From NCBI GenBank assembly GCA_017857815.1, contig JAFMCL010000007.1:22988-86987 (forward strand): a DNA stretch of 64,000 nucleotides, in the 5' to 3' direction. Position 1 is the stretch's first letter, and each line of letters starts with the position of its first letter. This stretch comes from Flavobacteriaceae bacterium (GTDB lineage Bacteria > Bacteroidota > Bacteroidia > Flavobacteriales > Flavobacteriaceae). The notes below the pieces were generated by a model. That model was not told the origin of the DNA. It saw only the letters and a list, made by a program, of their open reading frames with translations, and did no database searches. Shown here one piece after another: positions 55,563 to 64,000 of the stretch. A program made the translations under genes and the position numbers.

Positions 55563-56848
55563 TGAAACAATACAACAACCCAATCAGATCAGATTGGAAA
55601 AAATTAACCGCACGAGCCTCTGCTACCTATGCTTCATTAGAGCCCTTGGCCAAAGAGGTTTTTGAAAACGTAAGGCTTAATGGAGATGCGTCATTGTCTG
55701 CCTATACCTTAAAATTTGATGGTGTTAATTTGGATTCTTTTCAAGTGAGTCCGAACGAAACAGCAGCTGCAGAATCGCGTGTACCACAAAGCCTAAAAAA
55801 TGCCATTGAAATCGCCAGAAACAACATTCTGACATTTCACAAAGCACAAAAAACAACAACCGTAAAAGTTGAAACACAAGCAGGAGTATATTGTTGGCAG
55901 AAAAAAACACCCATTGAAAAAGTAGGACTTTACATACCTGGAGGTTCGGCACCTTTGTTTTCTACCGTTTTGATGTTGGCTATACCCGCAAATATTGCAG
56001 GCTGTGAAGAGATTGTATTGTGTTCACCACCGGATAAAAATGGAAATCTTCCCGATGTGATCCTCTATACAGCCAAGCGCTGTGGCGTAACCAAAATTTT
56101 TAAAGTAGGAGGAATACAAGCCATTGCTGCAATGACTTTTGGAACAACAACCATTCCTCAAGTAGACAAGATATTCGGCCCAGGAAATCAATATGTGACC
56201 GTAGCCAAACAATTAGCAACACAATATCATGTAGCGATTGATATGCCAGCTGGTCCTAGTGAATTGATGGTCGTCGCAGATGAAACTGCCGATCCATCTT
56301 TTATCGCTTCTGACTTGTTGTCTCAAGCAGAACATGGACCAGACAGTCAGGTGCTGCTGATCACAACTTCCAAAGCCATTGCAGAGGAAACGCAAAAAGC
56401 AGTGCTTTTACAACTGAAAAATATTGAAAGAAAGGATATCGCCCAAAAAGCATTAGATAACTCAAAAATCATTGTCTTTAATGACAACCAAACGGCACTA
56501 GATTTTGCCAACCAATATGGTGCGGAGCACTTAATTGTCTGTGTTAAAGAAGAAGAAGAATTCATTGAGGGAATAAAAAGCGCTGGTTCTGTCTTTATTG
56601 GGAATTATACCCCCGAAAGTGCTGGAGATTATGCCTCGGGAACCAATCATACTTTGCCTACAAATGGCTATGTACGCCAATACAGTGGTGTGAACTTAGA
56701 TAGTTTTTTAAAGGCAATTACTTATCAAAAAATAACCAAAGAAGGTTTGATGAACCTCGGTCCTGCAATTGAAGAGATGGCAGCCGCCGAAGGACTTCAA
56801 GCGCACAAAAATGCAGTAACACTCCGGCTTAAATCATTGAAGAAATGA
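55562..56848 (+). CDS. hisD: Histidinol dehydrogenase
   Basis: Final two oxidations, histidinol to histidine. 428 aa zinc enzyme. PGGSAPLFSTVLMLAIPA, FGPGNQYVTVAKQL, DMPAGPSELMVVAD, LLSQAEHGPDSQ and GAEHL are all family motifs including the catalytic His/Glu pair. Overlaps hisG by one base and hisC by 4 bp. Confidence 0.98.
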   Translation: MKQYNNPIRSDWKKLTARASATYASLEPLAKEVFENVRLNGDASLSAYTLKFDGVNLDSFQVSPNETAAAESRVPQSLKNAIEIARNNILTFHKAQKTTTVKVETQAGVYCWQKKTPIEKVGLYIPGGSAPLFSTVLMLAIPANIAGCEEIVLCSPPDKNGNLPDVILYTAKRCGVTKIFKVGGIQAIAAMTFGTTTIPQVDKIFGPGNQYVTVAKQLATQYHVAIDMPAGPSELMVVADETADPSFIASDLLSQAEHGPDSQVLLITTSKAIAEETQKAVLLQLKNIERKDIAQKALDNSKIIVFNDNQTALDFANQYGAEHLIVCVKEEEEFIEGIKSAGSVFIGNYTPESAGDYASGTNHTLPTNGYVRQYSGVNLDSFLKAITYQKITKEGLMNLGPAIEEMAAAEGLQAHKNAVTLRLKSLKK

Positions 56849-57894
56849 AAGGATTAGATTTAAAAAAACTGGTACGACCTTTGGTGCTTAAGATTGCACC
56901 TTATCGATCAGCAAGAGACGATTTTGAAGATTTTGAGGCTCAAAATATTTTTTTGGATGCCAATGAAAACCCTTTTGAAAATGGCTACAATCGATACCCT
57001 GACCCGCAACAACGCAAGTTAAAGCGCAAATTGGCAGAAATCAAAAGCGTTAATGCAGATCAGATTTTATTGGGCAATGGCAGCGATGAAGTATTGGATT
57101 TAATCTTTCGTGCGTTCTGCGAACCCTCGCAAGACGAAGTGATGCTATTGCCACCCACCTATGGTATGTATGAAGTACTTGCAAAGTTGAACGACATCAG
57201 CATTCAAGAAGTTTCTTTAAACGAGGAATTTCAATTGGATATTAAAGCCATAAAAGCAAGGGTAAGTACTAAAACAAAAATCATTTTTGTTTGTAGCCCC
57301 AATAACCCTTCAGGGAATGCTTTACCTCTAAAAGAAATTGAAAGTCTATTTGATTTTTTCGATGGATTGGTTGTTCTTGATGAAGCTTATGTTGATTTTT
57401 CAGAACAAGAAGGCGGCTTGTCTGTATTAAATAAATTTCCAAGACTGATTGTCTGTCAGACGCTCTCTAAAGCCTATGGATTGGCTGGAATACGCTTGGG
57501 CATGTGTTTTGCTAATGCAGCAATTATCTCCGTTTTAAACACCATTAAACCACCTTATAATATCAATGTCCTGACACAAAGTGTTGCTTTTGATGGTTTA
57601 GAGGATACTCCGGCCATTGAACAGCAAATTCAATTGATTGTTTCGGAGCGTATAAGAATGGCCACTGCTTTTTCAACACTTAAGTTTGTAATAAAAGTGT
57701 TTAAAAGTGATGCCAATTTCCTTTTAATAAAAGTCGATGATGCCAACAAACGCTACGATGCGCTTGTAAAACAAGGAGTTGTAGTTCGGAATCGATCCAT
57801 GCTTCACAATTGTGAAAGCACTTTAAGAATTACGATAGGAACCCCAGAAGAAAACAACAAACTAATGAGCATTTGTAAAAACTTAGATCAATGA
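56845..57894 (+). CDS. hisC: Histidinol-phosphate aminotransferase
   Basis: PLP-dependent transaminase converting imidazole acetol phosphate to histidinol phosphate. 349 aa: [34 protein letters not shown] and the PLP lysine in [17 protein letters not shown]. Overlaps hisD and hisB by 4 bp each. Confidence 0.97.
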   Translation: MKGLDLKKLVRPLVLKIAPYRSARDDFEDFEAQNIFLDANENPFENGYNRYPDPQQRKLKRKLAEIKSVNADQILLGNGSDEVLDLIFRAFCEPSQDEVMLLPPTYGMYEVLAKLNDISIQEVSLNEEFQLDIKAIKARVSTKTKIIFVCSPNNPSGNALPLKEIESLFDFFDGLVVLDEAYVDFSEQEGGLSVLNKFPRLIVCQTLSKAYGLAGIRLGMCFANAAIISVLNTIKPPYNINVLTQSVAFDGLEDTPAIEQQIQLIVSERIRMATAFSTLKFVIKVFKSDANFLLIKVDDANKRYDALVKQGVVVRNRSMLHNCESTLRITIGTPEENNKLMSICKNLDQ

Positions 57895-59021
57895 AAAAAG
57901 TATTATTTATCGATCGCGATGGTACGCTAACACTAGAACCAAATGATTTTCAGTTGGATTCATTTGATAAATTAATTTTTTATCCAAATGTCTTTCAATA
58001 CCTTTCCAAAATCGCAAAAGAATTGGATTATGAATTGGTTATAGTAACCAATCAGGATGGATTGGGAACTTCTAGTTTTCCCGAAAACACCTTTTGGCCT
58101 GTTCATAATTTTATATTGCAAAGTTTTGAGAATGAAGGAGTCGTTTTTGATCAAGTTTTTATTGACAAGTCCTTCCCTAAAGACCAACAACCGACCAGAA
58201 AGCCTGGCACTGAGCTGCTAAAATCATACATTGACAACCCAGCCTATGACCTTGAAAACTCCTATGTGATTGGAGACCGCCTGACGGACATGGAGTTGGC
58301 AAAGAACCTAGGTTGTAAAGGAATTTTGATCGATACCGATACAGAAAGGGGAGCCGCAGAAGTGACTGATGCTGCTTTGGATCCAGTCATTGTTCTTAAA
58401 ACACAACTTTGGGAGGAAATCTATCAACGACTGTTATTAAGAGACCGGAAAGTAACCTTAACCCGAAATACAAAAGAAACAAAAATAGCAATTGCCTTAA
58501 ACCTTGATGGTTCAGGGCAAAGCACCATAGACACTGGCATTGCTTTTTTTGATCACATGTTAGATCAATTGGCACGTCACGGACAAATGGACATTAGTAT
58601 CCAAACACAAGGAGATCTGGAAGTCGATGAACACCACACCATTGAGGACACCGCGATTGCTTTGGGGGAAACCTTTGCATTAGCCTTGGGCAATAAGCTG
58701 GGAATTGAACGTTATGGCTTCACCCTGCCTATGGATGATGCCTTGGCACAAGTTGCCATAGATTTTGGTGGGCGGAATTGGTTGGTTTGGGAAGCTGATT
58801 TTAAAAGAGAAATGATTGGTAAAATGCCAACAGAAATGTTCTTTCACTTTTTCAAATCCTTTGCTGATGGTGCCAAAGCCAATATAAACATAAAAGCAGA
58901 AGGAAACAATGAGCACCACAAGATAGAGGTGATTTTTAAAGCCTTTGCAAAAGCAATTAAAGTAGCGGTAAAGCGAGATTCGAGCAAAATGATCTTGCCT
59001 TCTACAAAAGGAATGTTATAA
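57891..59021 (+). CDS. hisB: Bifunctional histidinol-phosphatase / imidazoleglycerol-phosphate dehydratase
   Basis: 376 aa fusion as in E. coli. N-terminal HAD phosphatase (residues 1-165; [34 protein letters not shown]) and C-terminal dehydratase (about 180-376; [40 protein letters not shown] manganese ligands). Overlaps hisC by 4 bp and abuts hisH. Confidence 0.98.
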   Translation: MKKVLFIDRDGTLTLEPNDFQLDSFDKLIFYPNVFQYLSKIAKELDYELVIVTNQDGLGTSSFPENTFWPVHNFILQSFENEGVVFDQVFIDKSFPKDQQPTRKPGTELLKSYIDNPAYDLENSYVIGDRLTDMELAKNLGCKGILIDTDTERGAAEVTDAALDPVIVLKTQLWEEIYQRLLLRDRKVTLTRNTKETKIAIALNLDGSGQSTIDTGIAFFDHMLDQLARHGQMDISIQTQGDLEVDEHHTIEDTAIALGETFALALGNKLGIERYGFTLPMDDALAQVAIDFGGRNWLVWEADFKREMIGKMPTEMFFHFFKSFADGAKANINIKAEGNNEHHKIEVIFKAFAKAIKVAVKRDSSKMILPSTKGML

Positions 59022-59603
59022 ATGAAAACAGTTATTATAGATTATGGTGCTGGTAATGTAAAAAGCCTGCAATTTGCTCTAGAACGATTGGGAGTAGCCG
59101 CGCTATTGACCAAAGTTCCTGAGGAAATACTCGCCGCGGACAAAATTATATTCCCCGGACAAGGAGAGGCGAAAAGTGCTATGACCAAGCTCAAAGAAAA
59201 CGAATTGGATCTTTTATTAAAGGATTTAAAACAGCCTGTATTGGGAATCTGTCTCGGCATGCAATTATTTTGTTCACATTCTCAAGAAGGGGACACCGAG
59301 GGTTTAGGGATTGTTTCTTCAGAGGTTGTGCGCTTCCCACTTACGGTCAAAGTGCCTCAAATGGGATGGAATCTGGTACAACACAATCAAGATGGATTGT
59401 TTGATGGAATTTCAAAGGAATCATATATGTATCTTGTTCATAGTTATTATGTTCCATTGATAAATGAAACCATTGCTCGAAGTGAATATTCCACACTTTA
59501 TAGCGTTGCAATCCAAAAAAACAACTACTATGGCGTTCAGTTTCATCCCGAAAAAAGTGGGAAACCTGGAAGCCGTTTGTTGGAAAACTTTTTAAAACTA
59601 TAA
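59022..59603 (+). CDS. hisH: Imidazole glycerol phosphate synthase glutaminase subunit
   Basis: Class I glutamine amidotransferase that feeds ammonia to HisF. 193 aa: DYGAGNVKSLQFAL start, oxyanion/nucleophile GICLGMQLFCSHS (Cys), and His-Glu in GVQFHPEKSGKPG. Follows hisB without gap. Confidence 0.97.
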   Translation: MKTVIIDYGAGNVKSLQFALERLGVAALLTKVPEEILAADKIIFPGQGEAKSAMTKLKENELDLLLKDLKQPVLGICLGMQLFCSHSQEGDTEGLGIVSSEVVRFPLTVKVPQMGWNLVQHNQDGLFDGISKESYMYLVHSYYVPLINETIARSEYSTLYSVAIQKNNYYGVQFHPEKSGKPGSRLLENFLKL

Positions 59604-59606
59604 TTT

Positions 59607-60329
59607 ATGAGAATCATTCCAGCGATTGACATCATTGATGGGAAATGCGTCCGACTTTCAAAAGGAGACTACTCCACCAAGATTGAATATGGAGCCTTCC
59701 CTTTGGAAATTGCCAAATCGTTTGAAGCCCATGGCATTGAACATTTGCATTTGGTCGATTTGGATGGGGCGAAGGCTAAAAAGATCATCAATTACAAGGT
59801 TTTGGAATCAATCACAAAAAACACCAGCCTGAAGGTCGACTTTGGTGGAGGAGTTAAGACCGAAGAAGATTTACACATCGCCTTTGAATCCGGAGCCAAG
59901 CAAGTAACTGGAGGAAGCATAGCGGTTAAGGACCCTGCGCTTTTTAAACAATGGATAAAACAATACGGAGCTGATAAAATCATATTAGGTGCTGATGTAA
60001 ATGATGAAAAGATCGCGGTAAGTGGCTGGCTGGAGACCTCTACCATGGATTTAATGCCCTTTTTAGCCGATTACCTAAGCGCAGGTGCAGAATACGTAAT
60101 TTGTACTGACATAAGCAAAGATGGAATGTTAGCAGGTCCCTCATTTGATTTGTATGAAAAAATATTAAACAAAAATGATCTCAATTTAATTGCTTCGGGT
60201 GGTATCGCTGATTACAATGAATTGGGGCGTTTATCTGAAATGGGCTGTGAAGGCACCATTATTGGAAAAGCCATTTATGAAAACAGAATTACGCTCAAAC
60301 AATTAGAACAATTTATTTTAAATAGTTAA
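59607..60329 (+). CDS. hisA: ProFAR isomerase (HisA)
   Basis: Isomerises ProFAR to PRFAR. 240 aa TIM barrel with [21 protein letters not shown], catalytic Asp in the first strand and a second Asp in [16 protein letters not shown]; phosphate sites [10 protein letters not shown] and [10 protein letters not shown]. Three bp after hisH. Confidence 0.97.
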   Translation: MRIIPAIDIIDGKCVRLSKGDYSTKIEYGAFPLEIAKSFEAHGIEHLHLVDLDGAKAKKIINYKVLESITKNTSLKVDFGGGVKTEEDLHIAFESGAKQVTGGSIAVKDPALFKQWIKQYGADKIILGADVNDEKIAVSGWLETSTMDLMPFLADYLSAGAEYVICTDISKDGMLAGPSFDLYEKILNKNDLNLIASGGIADYNELGRLSEMGCEGTIIGKAIYENRITLKQLEQFILNS

Positions 60330-60330
60330 A

Positions 60331-61089
60331 ATGTTAACCAAAAGAATCATTCCTTGTCTCGACATCAAAGACGGTCGCACAGTCAAGGGAATCAATTTTG
60401 TCAACCTCAGAGATGCCGGTGATCCGGTCGAATTGGCAACCCGTTATACCCAAGAAGGTGCAGATGAACTTGTTTTTTTGGACATTTCGGCGACCGAACA
60501 AAAACGCAAAACCCTCGCTGCTTTAGTACTTCGAGTGGCAAAAGCCCTAGACATCCCCTTCACAGTCGGTGGTGGGATAAGCAGCGTTAGTGACGCGCGC
60601 TTGCTATTGCTCAATGGCGCTGATAAGGTTTCGATTAATTCCGCTGCTGTGAAACGCCCGGAACTGATCAATGAATTGGCAGCAGCATTTGGAAACCAAT
60701 GTGTAGTGGTTGCAGTGGATGCGAAGCAAATTGAAGGAGAATGGATCGTGCATTTGGTTGGTGGAAAAGTACCCACCAAAATCGATCTTTTTGATTGGGT
60801 CAAAGAAGTGGAGATGCGTGGTGCTGGTGAAATCTTGTTTACCTCAATGGATCATGATGGTACTAAAAATGGTTTTGCCAACGAAGCTTTAGCGAAAATA
60901 AGCAACAGCATCAACATCCCGATCATCGCCTCTGGAGGCGCAGGAGAAATTCAGCATTTTATTGATACCTTTACGGAAGGAAAAGCGGATGCTGCACTGG
61001 CTGCTAGTGTTTTTCACTTTGGTGAAATCTCTATTCCTGCGCTTAAAAATCAATTAATTAAAGAAAAAATAGCAATACGCCCAGCATGA
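60331..61089 (+). CDS. hisF: Imidazole glycerol phosphate synthase cyclase subunit
   Basis: Forms IGP and AICAR from PRFAR with ammonia from HisH. 252 aa TIM barrel: [19 protein letters not shown] with catalytic Asp, [24 protein letters not shown] with the second Asp and [11 protein letters not shown]. Overlaps hisIE by 4 bp. Confidence 0.98.
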   Translation: MLTKRIIPCLDIKDGRTVKGINFVNLRDAGDPVELATRYTQEGADELVFLDISATEQKRKTLAALVLRVAKALDIPFTVGGGISSVSDARLLLLNGADKVSINSAAVKRPELINELAAAFGNQCVVVAVDAKQIEGEWIVHLVGGKVPTKIDLFDWVKEVEMRGAGEILFTSMDHDGTKNGFANEALAKISNSINIPIIASGGAGEIQHFIDTFTEGKADAALAASVFHFGEISIPALKNQLIKEKIAIRPA

Positions 61090-61685
61090 TAAATCCTGAT
61101 TTTAATAAAAACCCCAACGGCCTAATTCCCGCAATTGTTCAAGACGTTCAAACCCGAAAAGTATTGATGCTTGGGTATATGAATGCCGCCGCATTGGCAG
61201 CAACCGAGAGCTCGGGCAAGGTTACTTTTTTCAGTAGAAGTAAAAACCGCCTTTGGACAAAAGGGGAGGAGAGTGGTAATTTTCTTATGCTTGAGTCGAT
61301 TGCGATAGATTGCGATAAGGACACTTTACTGGTCTATGCAAAACCCTTGGGCCCCACTTGTCACACCGGTACTGACAGCTGTTGGGGCGAAGAAAACACT
61401 GCCAATTATGGATTTCTATCCGAATTGGAAGCGGTGATTCAAGATCGAAAAGAAAACCCAGATGACGCCAGTTATGTCAATTCTTTATTTAAAAAAGGAA
61501 TTAACAAAATCGCTCAAAAAGTTGGTGAAGAGGCCGTTGAGACCATAATCGAAGCCAAAGATGACAATGACAAATTGTTTCTTTCGGAATCTGCAGATTT
61601 ACTTTTTCACTATTTAATTTTATTAAAAGCCAAAGGTTTTGGCTTGGCCGATGTGGTGAAGGTACTCGAGAATCGTAAGAAATAA
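61086..61685 (+). CDS. hisIE: Bifunctional PR-AMP cyclohydrolase / PR-ATP pyrophosphatase
   Basis: Steps two and three of histidine synthesis in one 199-aa protein. HisI half (1-110): [13 protein letters not shown], zinc ligands in [27 protein letters not shown]. HisE half (from about 115): EELE helices, [30 protein letters not shown]. Last gene of the operon. Confidence 0.97.
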   Translation: MINPDFNKNPNGLIPAIVQDVQTRKVLMLGYMNAAALAATESSGKVTFFSRSKNRLWTKGEESGNFLMLESIAIDCDKDTLLVYAKPLGPTCHTGTDSCWGEENTANYGFLSELEAVIQDRKENPDDASYVNSLFKKGINKIAQKVGEEAVETIIEAKDDNDKLFLSESADLLFHYLILLKAKGFGLADVVKVLENRKK

Positions 61686-61698
61686 ACATTAAAAAAAT

Positions 61699-62376
61699 AT
61701 GACGAAGATAAACTCCGATATTTTTTCATTTTTTAAAGAATTAGACCAAAACAACAACCGCCTTTGGTTTGAGGCAAATAAAAAGCATTTCAAATCTCTT
61801 GAGGCAGAAATGAAAGTCTTTAGTGCGCAATTGGAAACCGAAATGAACACTTTTGATCGAATCGAAAAGACTAAAATTTTTAGAATCTATCGTGATGTTC
61901 GTTTTTCAAAAGATAAAACCCCTTATAAAACACATTTTGGTGTATCCTTTCACCGAGAAAAACCAGCCTTGAGAGGGGGCTATTACCTTCACATCAAGCC
62001 GGGGGATAGTTTCCTCGCCACTGGTTTTTGGAACCCTAGCAAAGAAGATCTTTTTCGCATCCGAAAGGAACTTGAAGTCGATGCCACTGAATTCAGGGGG
62101 GTAATCGCTGATTCAAAGCTTACAAAATCATGGGGCAAATTGACTGGAGATGTCCTAAAAGTGGCACCCAAGGGGTTTTCAAAAGAACACAAAGACATTG
62201 ACCTTTTGCGTCAAAAGCAATACTTGTTCCTACACAAATATACCGACTCAGAAGTTTTGTCTGACGGATTTTTAAAAGATGTGGCGCAACGTTTTAATGC
62301 CATCCGTCCGTTTTTCGACCTGATGAGCAGCGTGCTCACTACCGATCTCAATGGCGTAAGTCTTCTAAAAGACTAA
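61699..62376 (+). CDS. DUF2461 / TIGR02453 family protein
   Basis: A 225-aa protein with the family signatures FFKELDQNNNRLWFEANK, FRIYRDVRFSKDKTPYKTHFG and GGYYLHIKPGDSFLATGFWNP. Function unknown; the fold is predicted for YigZ-free small enzymes but no activity is known. 13 bp after hisIE, so it may be read through from the his operon. Its stop overlaps the glpX stop by 4 bp. Confidence 0.88.
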   Translation: MTKINSDIFSFFKELDQNNNRLWFEANKKHFKSLEAEMKVFSAQLETEMNTFDRIEKTKIFRIYRDVRFSKDKTPYKTHFGVSFHREKPALRGGYYLHIKPGDSFLATGFWNPSKEDLFRIRKELEVDATEFRGVIADSKLTKSWGKLTGDVLKVAPKGFSKEHKDIDLLRQKQYLFLHKYTDSEVLSDGFLKDVAQRFNAIRPFFDLMSSVLTTDLNGVSLLKD

Positions 62377-63278
62377 GGCTGCGATTTCGTAGACAATACA
62401 AAACTGTCAAAAACAGGCGCACCTCCATTTTTTACCACTCCTTTCAGCAAATCACCCGATGTAATGCCCGTAGCAGAGAAATAAGCTATCGGTCCTTTCA
62501 CCAAATCATCAAGGGTTAGGATTTCCTCAAGATTTGCATTTTCGGCGCTTAAAAGGGCTATTTCTGATTTAAACTGCGGTGCACGTTTCCCCATAAATCC
62601 CCCCTCCAAAGCTTTGACGGCACAAGCAGTCAACACGCCCTCTGGTGTTCCACCGATTCCCATCATGATGTCAATGTCTGTGTTGGGCAAGGCTGCGCGC
62701 AGTCCTCCCAAAACATCTCCTTCCGGATAAAGGACCGTTTGTGCTCCTGCAGCGTTAATCTCAGCTTTTAACTGATCATGTCGGGGTTTGTCCAGTACAA
62801 AGACCCGAAGTGATGTGATGGGTTTGTCTAATGCCAATGCCACCGTAGCCAAATTTTCTGCTACGGATTTGTTGATATCGATGGCGTGTTTTGCTTTTTT
62901 TCCTACAATGATTTTTTGCATAAAAAATGAAGCTCCTGGATCCCAAAGGGTTCCTTCGGGAGCCAATCCCATCACACAAATGGCGTTGGGAAGATCAGCT
63001 GCCAGAAGGGCTGTTCCTTCAATCGGATCAACTGCAATGTCAAGTTTTGGTCCGTTTCCTGTCCCCACTATTTCGCCGTTAAATAGCATGGGCGCTCTGT
63101 CTTTTTCTCCTTCTCCAATGATCACTTTTCCTTGAAAGTCTATCGCATTCAACGCCAAACGAAGGGCGTCTACTGCTGCTTTGTCTCCCGCTTCCTTGTC
63201 TCCTTTGCCAATAAAATCAGTTGCTGCCAATGCTCCGGCTTCTGTGGCATGCTGAAAGGCTTTTAGTAAATCCTTCAT
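62373..63278 (-). CDS. glpX: Class II fructose-1,6-bisphosphatase (GlpX)
   Basis: Gluconeogenic phosphatase. About 301 aa, slightly shorter than the usual 320-330 aa. Metal and substrate motifs: KGDKEAGDKAAVDALR, GEKDRAPML, VDPIEGTALLA, MGIGGTPEGVLTACA and GDLLKGV near the C-terminus. Upstream gene (63292) starts 13 bp away. Confidence 0.93.
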   Translation of the reverse strand: MKDLLKAFQHATEAGALAATDFIGKGDKEAGDKAAVDALRLALNAIDFQGKVIIGEGEKDRAPMLFNGEIVGTGNGPKLDIAVDPIEGTALLAADLPNAICVMGLAPEGTLWDPGASFFMQKIIVGKKAKHAIDINKSVAENLATVALALDKPITSLRVFVLDKPRHDQLKAEINAAGAQTVLYPEGDVLGGLRAALPNTDIDIMMGIGGTPEGVLTACAVKALEGGFMGKRAPQFKSEIALLSAENANLEEILTLDDLVKGPIAYFSATGITSGDLLKGVVKNGGAPVFDSFVLSTKSQP

Positions 63279-63291
63279 TTAGTCTATTTTG

Positions 63292-63699
63292 TTACCTATT
63301 TAGCTTTTGTTCAAATAGTTGTGATTGATCCTTAAAGCGTTTGATCAGCATATTTATCATGCGTTTGTTTAGGGCAGGGGTGTTTTCTAAGTAGGCGTGG
63401 TATTCTGTCAAAGTAAAATGCCCAATGACCATACCCATCAAGGAGTTTCGAAGTTTTTGATCTTTGTTGAGTGCGTTTTCAATGTAGTCCAACTTTTTTT
63501 CTAAATTTAAATTATAAAACACCCCTTTCCATTTGGCAATGTAATTGTGAAAAGCAACCACAAGCAAAGGGTTTTGGAGTTTTAATATCGGTCGGAGGGT
63601 ATTGTTTTGAAAACGTTCTTCAGCACCCGTTGCCTCAAAAGTCTGATGTTTTTTGATTTCTGGACGTATGCGAAGCAAATCGTTGTTTCGATCGTTCAT
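63292..63699 (-). CDS. Flavobacterial orphan family upstream of glpX
   Basis: A 135-aa helical protein; RPEIKKHQTF, EERFQNNTLRPILKLQN and LRNSLMGMVIGHFTLTEYHAY are strongly patterned. Relatives in flavobacteria are filed under the name glyoxalase, but no VOC/glyoxalase metal site is visible. Soluble, cytoplasmic. It shares a transcript with glpX (13-bp gap). The stretch 63700-63845 beyond it holds nothing recognisable. Confidence 0.6.
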   Translation of the reverse strand: MNDRNNDLLRIRPEIKKHQTFEATGAEERFQNNTLRPILKLQNPLLVVAFHNYIAKWKGVFYNLNLEKKLDYIENALNKDQKLRNSLMGMVIGHFTLTEYHAYLENTPALNKRMINMLIKRFKDQSQLFEQKLNR

Positions 63700-63845
63700 G
63701 GTCTAATTTTATTGCTAAATTACAATGGTTCAGCCTGAAAGAAGAACAGATAGTAGGGGATTTTTAACGATCTTGTTAACAGTTTTGACTATTAATCTTT
63801 AATTCTCAAAGAATTGGCGGGCAGCAGAGGCTTGATTAATTGCAC

Positions 63846-64000
63846 CTACAGTACTTTTTTGACCATTTCTGTTTCTTGCATTGGAAAGACATGTCCTTTT
63901 CTTCCCACAGTGTGTAGGGTGAATTTGGTATTTGAAAAATACTTTTGCACAAAAGCGACATTTGGCACATAAGAAACGAGTTAATCTTTACAGCCATGCA
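63846..64000 (-). pseudogene. Alpha/beta hydrolase C-terminal remnant (window edge)
   Basis: The minus strand has a 44-codon frame ending at TAG 63848-63846: LVSYVPNVAFVQKYFSNT, then TVGRKGHVFPMQETEMVKKVL, like the C-terminal Asp-His part of an alpha/beta hydrolase, with the catalytic His in GHVFP. The frame is closed on its 5' side by a TAA at 63983-63981; the codons beyond it read HGCKD, matching an expected HGTxD motif before LV. A single in-frame nonsense codon thus splits the gene. The rest lies outside the window, so the upstream state is unknown. Confidence 0.5.

Noticed and set aside
60444..60803. 119-aa antisense frame inside hisF
   Set aside because: It lies wholly inside a confidently assigned gene, has Ser/Thr/Pro-rich composition typical of reverse-frame shadows and no motif.
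1..64000. CRISPR arrays, prophage genes, toxin-antitoxin or defence systems
   Set aside because: No regularly spaced repeats, cas genes, integrases or recognisable defence modules are present; gene content is otherwise core genome.

Overview
The window is one contiguous stretch of a chromosome from a member of the Bacteroidota, most likely class Flavobacteriia. The evidence is gene content and signals: AT-rich DNA, a fused lpxC-fabZ gene, a porX-type response regulator/PglZ protein (type IX secretion control), a complete hisGDCBHAFIE operon with bifunctional hisB and hisIE, several protein families restricted to or typical of this phylum (DUF4834, DUF2853, DUF6787-like, flavobacterial orphan families), and repeated TAnnTTTG -7 boxes, the Bacteroidota promoter signature. 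The genus cannot be fixed from the sequence alone. No rRNA, tRNA, CRISPR array, intact insertion sequence or prophage was recognised.

Layout. 1-1581: 3' part of an OmpA-type envelope protein followed by a small secreted repeat protein that looks like a 7(1)-knotted septoil domain. 1639-5362 (minus): mnmE, then an outer-membrane protein/acetyltransferase pair. 5443-11520 (plus): DUF4834, YfhO membrane protein, LTA-synthase-like sulfatase-fold transferase and a MOP-family flippase, an envelope-glycoconjugate block. 11526-23888: housekeeping genes (uvrA, RNA polymerase sigma factor plus a 45-aa gene, nth, bcp, a large orphan protein, MBL hydrolase, esterase, dihydroorotase-like pseudoenzyme, TIGR02757, lolD-like ABC ATPase, msrA, folE). 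24023-27929: serA/serC, an acyl-CoA reductase and a divergent dicluster ferredoxin. 27910-30975: YdjC-type deacetylase, ychF, lysoplasmalogenase and a Dabb protein. 31176-37616: parE and parC, separated by five small genes including DUF2853 and dodecin. 37619-42945: a lipoprotein, an XRE repressor facing an M14 peptidase across an operator-rich gap, an Lrp/AsnC regulator and PEP carboxylase. 42942-46430 (minus): porX-tsaE-orphan-aroB. 46463-54019 (plus): an HD hydrolase, lpxD-lpxC/fabZ-lpxA (lipid A), efp, sucD, fabG and a prohibitin-like protein, ending at a strong terminator. 54020-54710: a decayed IS30-family transposase followed by a histidine attenuator. 54711-61685: the his operon. 61699-64000: a DUF2461 gene, glpX, an orphan gene and a broken hydrolase remnant at the edge.

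The most informative non-coding signals are (i) the his attenuator, with a 17-codon leader containing two His codons, a terminator hairpin and a mutually exclusive 9-bp antiterminator, (ii) three tandem copies of a 17-bp motif between the XRE regulator and the peptidase, overlapping promoters of both genes, and (iii) near-leaderless promoters where a TAnnTTTG box lies only a few bases from the start codon and so corrects several annotated starts. The rest is compact core genome: convergent genes repeatedly overlap by 4 bp at their stop codons.
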